Source of the DNA: Dehalogenimonas etheniformans
GTDB taxonomy: Bacteria > Chloroflexota > Dehalococcoidia > Dehalococcoidales > Dehalococcoidaceae
NCBI RefSeq assembly: GCF_014672715.2
Contig: NZ_CP058566.2
Coordinates: 434,001 to 498,000 of the forward strand
DNA: 64,000 nucleotides
Direction of reading: 5' to 3'
The notes under the pieces are model-generated. The model did not search any database and was not told the DNA's origin. It saw nothing but the letters and a program-made list of their open reading frames with translations. The position numbers and the translations under genes are program-made. Of the stretch, positions 53,333 through 61,134 are shown piece after piece (the first letter of the stretch is position 1; each line of letters opens with the position of its first letter).

Positions 53333-53529
53333 CCGATTTCTTCTTGATCGGGTATTTCAATTATCGGGCGATTAGAATGAGGTTACAAATACACATTTTA
53401 TCCTTTTATTTTCACGACTGCAATTGCTTTAGTGTTTTTGTGAAAAAACGGACTCCTTGGTTTGTCCTTGTTTTTGAAATTTGAACCTATTTATGGTGTT
53501 GGCGACCCCCCTGTTAGTGAGTGAGGGGG

Positions 53530-54021
53530 TTAACCTAGCGATTGGATGAATGAGATAGTTAACAAAACGATTCCGATTATCGGAATGATCGGCAACTCAT
53601 CCAATTTAATGGTGCGTATGACTTTAGCTTCATGCTTGGGGTTCCTATCTCCTGCAGCGTCCAAGATTAACCGAGCACTTTTTTTCACATAAGGGTCGTA
53701 CTCTTTGTAGAGCTTAAATCTATATTTATTTACTGAGTTGTGGAATGCATTCAGAGTTAGAGTAATCACCCAAATTATTTTTAACAGAGTGCTTATCACT
53801 AGGGTTAAAGCACCAAATATTGTTAAGACTATAAGTACCCCGAGCCAGAATATTATTTCCTTGACAGGATTGCCTTTGACCCAGCTATCATGCTTCTTGA
53901 CTAATGAAGTAACCGGATACATGAAGCTCATTCCTAATACTGCGTCAAGATTCGATACCTTTCGAACTATATCAAAAGCAATTAGAAGAGTTCCTATATA
54001 TGCCAAAGTACTTTCAAACAT
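53530..54021 (-). CDS. Hypothetical membrane protein
   Basis: 163 residues from ATG 54021 (GGGGAGAAA site). Hydrophobic helices at STLAYIGTLLIAFDIV, IIFWLGVLIVLTIFGALTLV and the C-terminal IIPIIGIVLLTISFI; polar middle with a basic loop. Family unknown. It lies 65 bp after the ribbon-helix-helix gene and is likely co-transcribed. Confidence 0.6.
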   Translation of the reverse strand: MFESTLAYIGTLLIAFDIVRKVSNLDAVLGMSFMYPVTSLVKKHDSWVKGNPVKEIIFWLGVLIVLTIFGALTLVISTLLKIIWVITLTLNAFHNSVNKYRFKLYKEYDPYVKKSARLILDAAGDRNPKHEAKVIRTIKLDELPIIPIIGIVLLTISFIQSLG

Positions 54022-54086
54022 ACTTTCTCCCCATTTTGGTCGACCTTTTTTGACCTTTGTGCGCCCCAACGGTAGTCAACGGGTTT

Positions 54087-54239
54087 CTATTTTGGGGAAA
54101 GCCCTAGTTCTTTGTACATCAGATGCCGGATAAGGACGGTATAGGGCAGCCCCTTCTTGGCTGCCTTCTCTTTGAACTTCGCCAAAAGTTCGTCCTGGAC
54201 TCGGACAGTAACCGGAGTAGTGCTGCGGCCTTTTGTCAT
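54087..54239 (-). CDS. Ribbon-helix-helix DNA-binding protein (50 aa)
   Basis: MTKGRSTTPVTVRVQDELLA gives the beta ribbon and first helix, and KKGLPYTVLIRHLMYKELG the second helix, the CopG/Arc fold. AAGGAGATTCC precedes ATG 54239. It fits an autoregulator, perhaps acting on its own short operon (membrane gene downstream) or on the divergent recombinase region. Confidence 0.75.
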   Translation of the reverse strand: MTKGRSTTPVTVRVQDELLAKFKEKAAKKGLPYTVLIRHLMYKELGLSPK

Positions 54240-54581
54240 GGAATCTCCTTATTGTATTACACTATACGCCAAACGTGGAGACCGAGTCCACAAAACAGGC
54301 ACTCCCTTGAAATATGCGCCTAGTGTCAAGGTGTTTATACGTAAACCCGTCCTATTTAGCTTTATTCTTCTAATATGCGGCTAATGACAAGCCCCAATAA
54401 AACAGGCATTTTTACAACCACACGGCCCCAGCTTCTCGCCTCGATTCACCAGCCATCGGCGCGGTGGCATCCGGTGCTCGGTTGGAAATCCTGCGCGCCG
54501 GTGCCGCCAGATCGCGCCGGTTTGCTGATGCTCTCAAGGGGAGGCATTCAACGTTAGAATGAGTCCGATGGTCCGACCTTG
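54240..54581. other. Non-coding gap before structured RNA
   Basis: About 340 bp, becoming GC-rich after 54430, unlike the flanking rdh-region DNA. Contains a short inverted repeat GTTTA-TACG-TAAAC (54333-54346). No gene seen. It may include the promoter of the recombinase transcript and an att site. Confidence 0.35.
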
Positions 54582-54717
54582 TTTTCCTTTCGAACGGGAC
54601 AGCCTAGCACACGCGCGCAGCCCGTCAAGGCAAGCTGCTTCGCAGCCGCATTTCATGCGTCCTTGACCGCCTGCTTATCCGCGTGCGCTCCTTCCGGATG
54701 GCTGTCCGAAAGGAAAA
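54582..54717 (+). ncRNA. Branched structured RNA in recombinase leader
   Basis: Nested helices by eye: TTTTCCTTTC (54582-54591) with 54708-54717; GGACAGCC (54597-54604) with GGCTGTCC (54700-54707); GCACACGCG (54607-54615) with CGCGTGCGC (54680-54688, one wobble); GTCAAGG (54624-54630) with CCTTGAC (54661-54667). Inside sit two hairpins, GCTGC-TTC-GCAGC (54634-54646) and CGCAT-TTC-ATGCG (54647-54659). The ribosome site GGAGGG at 54726 follows at once. It does not match the riboswitches I know (no cobalamin box). Confidence 0.6.
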
Positions 54718-54735
54718 ATCAATTTGGAGGGAACG

Positions 54736-56532
54736 ATGGCAAACGAGACTTGCGGAATAAAAAGTTCTTGCCTTATTTCTGAAAGGGATGTAGAGTGCCG
54801 CAATATTTCCTTGAAGGAGTCGCCCATGCCCCAAGCCTTGAAGGCGGCCATCTATTGTCGGGTTAGCACCGATGACCAAGAAAGGGAAGGGACGAGCCTG
54901 CAGACCCAGCAAGCGGCTTGTGAGACCTACTGCCAGCAGAAAGGCTTTAACGTCACCCATCGGTTTATCGAGACTTTCTCCGGCCTGACTTTAGATCGTT
55001 TGAAACTCCGAGACCTTCAAGGAAAAGCGAGAGCACGCGAGTTTGATGTCATTGTCATTTACTGCCTTGACCGCCTGACCCGTAACCCCACCCATGGAGT
55101 TATCCTGGGCGAGGACTTCAATAAACTGGGAATTAAACTTGAGGCTGTCACTGAGACGATTGAGAGCAGCGAACTAGGGAAGCTGATTAGCTACGTTAAA
55201 GGTTATGCTTCGAACCTTGAAGCCGAGCGTATTAAAGAGAGAACCATGCGCGGCAAGATGGCACATGCAAAGGCCGGAAAGCTACCACAGGGAACAGGCA
55301 TCGGTATCTATGGCTACCAATGGAACAAGGACACCGGATGCCGGACGATCATCGAGCATGAGGCGAAGGTGGTACTCCGAATCTTTGCCGATATTGTCGC
55401 CGGAAAGAGTGTTAATAGCATTGCCTTATCTTTGAACAAAGACGAGATACCGACGAAATCGGGTTCTCTTTGGTTTCCCTTGACCGTGAGAAGAATTGCG
55501 CTCAATCAAACTTATACTGGTAACACCTATTACGGGCAGACTAAACGAGTTGGCAAGAACAAAGTCATAGGGCAACCGAAAGAGAGTTGGATACTTTTAC
55601 CGGATGTCACCCCGCCCATTATCACCCAAGAGATGTTCGACAAGGCACAGGACGCCATCAAGAATAGACTTACAGTAAGGCCACTAAAACCCAATGCGGC
55701 TTATTTGCTCACGGGCTTTATGAAGTGTCCAAAATGCGGTTCAACCATCGGGGGCACCATGCTGTCGGGGAAGTACCGCTACTACCAATGCCGAGGTTCC
55801 AAGCCTACAGCGACCAGAGGCAAGATTTGCGATGCTGGATACATCAAAGCCGATGAGATTGAGGCCAAAATTTGGGACAGGATTGTAGGTGTAGCTTCCG
55901 ACCCGCTTCAAACTCTTGCTTTCGGCAATTCGGACAAAGACCAACGAGAATTACTGCCGATGCTTGAGAAGCAGATCACAGAGCTAAGAACGAAACTCAA
56001 AGCCTACCCACAGAAAGAAAAGAACCTGTACGGACTCTTAAACCATGAGCAAGTCACACCGGAATATGTACTTGAAGCAGTGAGCAAACTCAAAGAGAAA
56101 AAGGCCGAGGAAGAGCAGCAGTTAAAGGGACTCATTGAGACCCGCAACAGGGCAGGCAAGGCCGCGAGTATTCATCTTAGCGACGAACAGATAGCGAATA
56201 TGGTAGACAAGAAGCTGTCGGCAACTTCAAGCCTTGAGGACAGACGTAAATGGCTTGAGGCCTTAAGAGTAAAGATTATCGCCCAGCCGGGCAGCTTCAA
56301 GCTGATTTGCTTTTACGACGCCAACATTGACTATACGGATTTCCTTGAGGAGATGCCGTACGTTGACACGAGCGCGGGCGAACTATGCCCTAATACCGAT
56401 GACCCGATGTACAGTGACTACGCTAAAGGTGTTAAGGATTTAGTCACCATTGAACGAACATCGGCATCACAACATGGACATAGTTGTCAGTTCCGACTGG
56501 TCTTAACACACCGGGTGAAGAAGGACCGGTGA
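54736..56532 (+). CDS. Large serine recombinase at dnaN junction
   Basis: 598 residues from ATG 54736 (GGAGGG); ATG 54826 (AAGGAG) starts exactly at the domain and is a good alternative. Resolvase domain IYCRVSTDDQEREGTSLQ with the catalytic serine, recombinase domain (KLPQGTGIGIYGYQW, SGSLWFPLTVRRIALNQ), zinc ribbon (CPKCGSTIGG ... YYQCRG) and coiled coil. The last 29 codons run antisense into dnaN, so the gene has captured host sequence at its integration site. Probably the integrase of the island that ends here. Confidence 0.92.
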   Translation: MANETCGIKSSCLISERDVECRNISLKESPMPQALKAAIYCRVSTDDQEREGTSLQTQQAACETYCQQKGFNVTHRFIETFSGLTLDRLKLRDLQGKARAREFDVIVIYCLDRLTRNPTHGVILGEDFNKLGIKLEAVTETIESSELGKLISYVKGYASNLEAERIKERTMRGKMAHAKAGKLPQGTGIGIYGYQWNKDTGCRTIIEHEAKVVLRIFADIVAGKSVNSIALSLNKDEIPTKSGSLWFPLTVRRIALNQTYTGNTYYGQTKRVGKNKVIGQPKESWILLPDVTPPIITQEMFDKAQDAIKNRLTVRPLKPNAAYLLTGFMKCPKCGSTIGGTMLSGKYRYYQCRGSKPTATRGKICDAGYIKADEIEAKIWDRIVGVASDPLQTLAFGNSDKDQRELLPMLEKQITELRTKLKAYPQKEKNLYGLLNHEQVTPEYVLEAVSKLKEKKAEEEQQLKGLIETRNRAGKAASIHLSDEQIANMVDKKLSATSSLEDRRKWLEALRVKIIAQPGSFKLICFYDANIDYTDFLEEMPYVDTSAGELCPNTDDPMYSDYAKGVKDLVTIERTSASQHGHSCQFRLVLTHRVKKDR

Positions 56533-57574
56533 CCTCGAGGGCGACCTGGTCTTCCGAGAGCACACTCAGGACATCCAGCAAGTATTTGCCGTTGAAGGCG
56601 ATCTTTGATTCTTCACCGGAAACCGCGGCGTCCAATTCCGCCTGGTCATCGCCGATCTCTTCACTTCTGGCGGTTATCGACAAACGGCCGGGCGTCTTGC
56701 CTCCACCCGGGGTCATGATGAGGCGGACGATACCGCCGCCGTCCCGGGCAAAAATCTGGGCGGTCTTGGCGGCCATCAGGAACTGCGCAACCTCGATGAC
56801 GGAACGTGTGGTGTGGGACTGAGGAATAATCTGGTTGTATTGCGGGAAGGATCCCTGCAGCAGTTGAGACACCAACTCGATGTTCTTAAGACGGAAGAGT
56901 ATCTGGCTCTTTTGCGAGTCTACGGTTATGCCGATGGATTCCTCGCCATCGGTGATCAACCTCGAAACCTCGGACAGGGTCTTGGAGGGGATGATCGCCT
57001 TAACTTTTTGCGAGGCTGGTTCGGTCAAGGCCATCTTATAAACGGCCAGCCTGAAGCCGTCGGCGGCGGCCAGGGTCAGGACCCCGCCTTCAAACTCGGC
57101 ATTGATGCCGGTCAAGACGGGGCGGCTCTCATCGGTGGCGGCCGCAAAAACGACCCGGGCGATGCCTTTTTTGAATTCATTGACATCGATCTTGACCGAG
57201 ACGCCGCCCTCCACCTTAGGAATCGGCGGAAAATCCTTGGCGTCGACACCGGTCATGCGGGCTTCAAACCGGCGGCATTTCAGAGTCAGTATCTTTTTGG
57301 CGGAAAGGGCCATTTCGATCTTGTCATTGGGCAGGGTGGCGACGAAGTCGGTGAGGAGCTTGGCGGGAACGGTGGTGGCGCCCTCTTCTTCTACCTTGGC
57401 CCCGATCCAGCAGGATACGGCCATTTCAAGGTTGGTGGCCGACAACTTCAGCCTTCCCTCGTCGGTGGACAGAAGCACATTATTGGTTATCGGCAGGGTC
57501 GAACGCGACGCAGCGGCGCGTCCAACGATCGCCAGCCCTTTAGAAAGGTTCTCTTGCAAGCAGGATAAACGCAT
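56444..57574 (-). CDS. dnaN: DNA polymerase III beta sliding clamp
   Basis: 376 residues from ATG 57574 (GGAGGA upstream). The ring-forming clamp that ties polymerase to DNA; three similar domains are visible, with AADGFRLAVYKM in the middle one. The C-terminal GTDNYVHVVMPM matches the conserved clamp end, followed by FVQW in place of the usual one or two residues. That tail lies inside the recombinase overlap. It is not beside dnaA here. Confidence 0.96.
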   Translation of the reverse strand: MRLSCLQENLSKGLAIVGRAAASRSTLPITNNVLLSTDEGRLKLSATNLEMAVSCWIGAKVEEEGATTVPAKLLTDFVATLPNDKIEMALSAKKILTLKCRRFEARMTGVDAKDFPPIPKVEGGVSVKIDVNEFKKGIARVVFAAATDESRPVLTGINAEFEGGVLTLAAADGFRLAVYKMALTEPASQKVKAIIPSKTLSEVSRLITDGEESIGITVDSQKSQILFRLKNIELVSQLLQGSFPQYNQIIPQSHTTRSVIEVAQFLMAAKTAQIFARDGGGIVRLIMTPGGGKTPGRLSITARSEEIGDDQAELDAAVSGEESKIAFNGKYLLDVLSVLSEDQVALEVTGPSSPGVLRPVGTDNYVHVVMPMFVQW

Positions 57575-57678
57575 TTCGGGGTCCTCCGGTTTCACTAGGT
57601 AGTGACAGATTATATACCGCCAACTGGCACTAGGCAATCATTTTTTTGGGCGATTCCCAAAGATTTTATTAGCGGACG

Positions 57679-58953
57679 TTATTCGTACCGCAAAGCTTCA
57701 ACAGGGTCGAGCCGGGCGGCGCGTCCGGCGGGATACAACCCGGCCAGAAGAGAAATGACGGTGGTCAGGGCGATGACGCCGGGGATTAGCCAGAAACTGA
57801 ATACCGAGAGTTCGAACCCGGGGAAGTTAGACAGAAACGTACGGGCGCCGATCACGTTCAGCGCCTGCCCAAGCATGAGAGCCAGTAAGCCGCCGGCGGC
57901 TCCGCCCAGGAAACCGAGAGCCGCTCCTTCGGCGGTGAAAAGCGCCCTGATATTGCCGCGGGTGGCCCCGACGGCTTTCATGACACCGATCTCCCGGGTG
58001 CGTTCGTGGATAGCCATGAGCAGAGTGTTGATGATGCCGATGGCGGCGACGACGAGAGCGATGATGCCGAAAGCCGAGAGGCCGACCTGGATAACGCTGA
58101 ACACCCTGTTGATCTCGGCCAGGATGTCATCCGCGGTCAGGGCGTTGAAGCCCAGCGATTTAACCGTGGCGGCAACCGAGGCGACCTCGGCGGCGCTCCG
58201 GGCCTTGACCTGGACGGTGAAACCCGGTTGCTGTTCGGAATAGCGCAAGGGGTTGTCCTGGTAGTAGCGCGCCATCTCTATGGCATCGGTTTGGGTGATG
58301 ATCACTTCGGCTGAGGAGACTTTTTTGTCGATTACTCCTACGATGGTGAAGGTGAAATTACGGGTGTCGGTGTTGTAGGCAAACTGCTTGCCGACGGACA
58401 CAGTAACCGTTTTACCGATAACCGATTGATCGACACTCCAGCCGAAGGCCGTCAGGTAGTCATAGGAGATGAGACATTTCCCGACGTCGGCGTCAGCGAT
58501 AGTCGAACCGAGAAACAGGGGCCGGATAGCGGCCTCATAGGCCGGGACGCCGCTTACATCGACAGTGTACATCTTGTCGCTGCCTTCGGGCTGGACGTAA
58601 CGTGCTTGAACGCTGACCAGGTAATCCACCCGTTCGACGCCGGGAACCGATTTTATCTTCGAAATATCTTCAGCGGTGAAAGGCTGCACCACGGTGCTGA
58701 CGCTGGTAATCTCCTGAGGTCCGCCGTTGCCTCGAAAGACGTTAATGTCCCGGCCGGAAGAGACGATAACGGCGTCCTCTGGGAAGGTCTGGCCGAACTG
58801 GCCGACGATGAAGCCTTTCAAGCCGTCGCCGAGAGAAGCCATCAGGGCGATGAGGGTGGCGCCGATAACCACCGCTGCAACGGTCAGGACGGTGCGGAGC
58901 TTGCGCCGCCAGAGGTTGGAAAAAGCCATCGATAAAATTTCGCTAAACCGCAC
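57679..58953 (-). CDS. MacB/FtsX-type ABC transporter permease
   Basis: 424 residues from GTG 58953 (ATG 58977 possible; it overlaps the ATPase gene). One N-terminal helix (TVAAVVIGATLIALMASLG), a large external MacB-like domain (about 55-260), then three helices (FGIIALVVAAIGIINTLLMA and others) with FtsX motifs TREIGVMKAVGAT and PVEALRYE. It works with the adjacent ATPase as a MacB/LolCDE-type mechanotransmitter or exporter. Substrate unknown. Confidence 0.9.
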   Translation of the reverse strand: MRFSEILSMAFSNLWRRKLRTVLTVAAVVIGATLIALMASLGDGLKGFIVGQFGQTFPEDAVIVSSGRDINVFRGNGGPQEITSVSTVVQPFTAEDISKIKSVPGVERVDYLVSVQARYVQPEGSDKMYTVDVSGVPAYEAAIRPLFLGSTIADADVGKCLISYDYLTAFGWSVDQSVIGKTVTVSVGKQFAYNTDTRNFTFTIVGVIDKKVSSAEVIITQTDAIEMARYYQDNPLRYSEQQPGFTVQVKARSAAEVASVAATVKSLGFNALTADDILAEINRVFSVIQVGLSAFGIIALVVAAIGIINTLLMAIHERTREIGVMKAVGATRGNIRALFTAEGAALGFLGGAAGGLLALMLGQALNVIGARTFLSNFPGFELSVFSFWLIPGVIALTTVISLLAGLYPAGRAARLDPVEALRYE

Positions 58954-59632
58954 GAGTGTCCCCGATAAATAAACCATCGCGAAGGGTGACGACTCTCCGG
59001 GCGCGCCTGGCAAGTTCGGCGTCGTGGGTGGCCACGATCAGGGTGATGCCGTGTTCCCGGTTCAGGCTGCCGAGAAGCTCCATGATACGAACGCCGTTGA
59101 CCGAGTCAAGGTTACCGGTAGGCTCATCAGCGACAATGATGCTGGGGTTGGTCACCAAGGCCCTGGCGATGGAAACACGTTGACGCTCACCGCCGGAAAG
59201 CTGGTTGGGGCGGTGATCCGTTCTCTGGCTCAAATCCACGGCTTCCAGGGCTATCCGCGCCCGGGACAGCCTTTCGGTTTTGTCAGTACCGCTGAACAGG
59301 AGCGGAATGGCCACGTTTTCCAGGGCGGTGTAGGTGGGGTGGAGATGGAAGGCCTGGAAGACGAAACCGATGTTGCGATTGCGATAGACGGCAAGTTCTT
59401 TGTCCGAGGCGCGGCTCAAATCATGCCCGTCCACGGTGATACTGCCCGATGAGGGTGTATCCAGGCCGCCGATAAGGTGGAGGAGGGTGCTTTTGCCCGA
59501 ACCCGAGGGTCCGACGAAGGCGGCGAACTCACCCTTCGGAATATCGATGCTGACGCCGGCCAGGGCGTGAACGAACTCTTCCCCCAGGTGGTAGTCTTTT
59601 TTAAGTTCGCGGACTTCAATGAAAGCGGTCAT
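58943..59632 (-). CDS. ABC transporter ATP-binding protein (MacB/LolD type)
   Basis: 229 residues. Walker A GPSGSGKST, signature LSGGERQRVSIARAL, Walker B IIVADEPTGNLDS, H-loop VATHD. The EPTGNLDS form is typical of LolD/MacB/FtsE-class ATPases. Its 3' end overlaps the permease start; pyk lies 19 bp upstream, so it is in the same transcript region. Confidence 0.95.
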   Translation of the reverse strand: MTAFIEVRELKKDYHLGEEFVHALAGVSIDIPKGEFAAFVGPSGSGKSTLLHLIGGLDTPSSGSITVDGHDLSRASDKELAVYRNRNIGFVFQAFHLHPTYTALENVAIPLLFSGTDKTERLSRARIALEAVDLSQRTDHRPNQLSGGERQRVSIARALVTNPSIIVADEPTGNLDSVNGVRIMELLGSLNREHGITLIVATHDAELARRARRVVTLRDGLFIGDTRAV

Positions 59633-59650
59633 GTTTGGTAAGAGTATGAT

Positions 59651-61099
59651 CTAATCGATTTCCTGGACCTTGAGCAGGTTGGTCGTCCCGGCTTTACCGA
59701 GCGGAATGCCGCCGGTCACGATGATATTTTCCCCGCTTTTGGCGAGCTCGATCTTTTTGCAGATATCGACCGCGGTTGAAAAGAGGTTGTCAACAGTTTT
59801 CGGGGTGGAAATTTGATGCGCCTGGACGCCCCAGTTGAGGATGAGCCGCCGGCAGGTATCGATGTTGGGAGAAATGGCCAGGATCGGGGTGCTGGGTCGA
59901 TATTTGGAGACCCGGCCCGCGGTGGATCCGGATGAGGTGAAGGCGACGATAGCAGCAGATCCCAACCGTCTGGCGGTGAGGCAGGCATTGTAGGAAATGA
60001 GCTCCTCAGTCTGGTTCGAGAGCCAACTGTCGCGCTCGGCGATCCATTGATCGTAGGGCAAATCCTTTTCGGTCTCGACGGCTACCGCCGCCATCATCGC
60101 CAGCGCCTGGACCGGGTATTTGCCGATCGAGGTCTCGGCGGAGAGCATCACCGCGTCGGTGCCATCGAAAATGGCGTTGGAGACATCGCTGACCTCAGCC
60201 CGGGTGGGGCGGGGCGAGTTGATCATGGATTCAAGCATTTGGGTTGCCGTTATCACCGGCTTGCCGGCGCGATTGGACTTGTGAATGATCTCTTTTTGAA
60301 CCAGGGGGAGCTTTTCCAGGGGGATGTCGACGCCCAGGTCGCCACGGGCGACCATTATGGCATCCGATTCCGCGAGGATGGCATCAAAGGCCTTGACAGC
60401 GGTGCCGCGCTCAATCTTGGCGACCAGAGGGATGTCGGCGTTTTTCTTTTTAAGGAGTTCCCGTACCTGGATCATGTCGTTGGCTTTACTGACAAAGGAA
60501 AGGGCGATGAAATCCGGTTTTTGGCTGACGGCGAAGTCAATATAGCTTTCAAGCTGTCCGGTCAGGAATGGCATGCTCGATGTCTTGCCGGGCACAGCGA
60601 TGCCCCGACCGGGAGTTAGCTTGCCGCCGACAAGGACGGTACAGCCGACTTCTGTCTGTTCGACAGTATCACATCTCAGTTGGAGGGCACCATCGTCCAG
60701 AAGAATGATATCGCCGGGTTTGACGTCATCGGTGAAGGTAGGCAAATTGACTGAAACCAGCGACCCGTCTCCCAGAACTTGCCTCGTGGTTAAGGTAATC
60801 GGATCGCCTTTTTTAAGCTGGACTGAAGGGGCTTTGAGCGGTCCGGAGCGGTATTTGGGTCCGGGAATATCGATGAGGACGGCGACGGGGATGCCCAGTT
60901 TGGCGCTCTCCGAACGAACCCTGGTGATATATCCGGTGTGATCATCAAGAGTACCGTGGGAGAGGTTCAGCCGAGCAACGTTCATTCCGGCCTTGATCAG
61001 ATCAGCCACTACTTCCGGCGTACCGGTGGCCGGACCGATGGTGGCGACGATCTTGGTGCGTCTAAATATTCGGATTTTCGTGTTCGGCATATCTGGCAT
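59651..61099 (-). CDS. pyk: Pyruvate kinase
   Basis: About 482 residues from ATG 61099 (ATG 61090 also possible). It converts phosphoenolpyruvate and ADP to pyruvate and ATP. Signature TKIVATIGPATGTPE, LNLSHG, active-site motif FIALSFVSKANDM, LVAKIERGTAV and MVARGDLGVDIPLEK are intact; the C-terminal domain is complete. It lies 36 bp after mutS. Confidence 0.96.
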   Translation of the reverse strand: MPDMPNTKIRIFRRTKIVATIGPATGTPEVVADLIKAGMNVARLNLSHGTLDDHTGYITRVRSESAKLGIPVAVLIDIPGPKYRSGPLKAPSVQLKKGDPITLTTRQVLGDGSLVSVNLPTFTDDVKPGDIILLDDGALQLRCDTVEQTEVGCTVLVGGKLTPGRGIAVPGKTSSMPFLTGQLESYIDFAVSQKPDFIALSFVSKANDMIQVRELLKKKNADIPLVAKIERGTAVKAFDAILAESDAIMVARGDLGVDIPLEKLPLVQKEIIHKSNRAGKPVITATQMLESMINSPRPTRAEVSDVSNAIFDGTDAVMLSAETSIGKYPVQALAMMAAVAVETEKDLPYDQWIAERDSWLSNQTEELISYNACLTARRLGSAAIVAFTSSGSTAGRVSKYRPSTPILAISPNIDTCRRLILNWGVQAHQISTPKTVDNLFSTAVDICKKIELAKSGENIIVTGGIPLGKAGTTNLLKVQEID

Positions 61100-61134
61100 T
61101 ATCACACATCGACAAATCGCGCTCAAAGAAACGA

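Noticed and set aside
54582-54717. Cobalamin riboswitch
   Set aside because: B12 control would make sense here, but the conserved B12-box (GCCACTG) and the order of helices are missing.
56813-57602. Long plus-strand frames across dnaN
   Set aside because: Antisense frames of dnaN without start sites; codon composition reflects the opposite strand.
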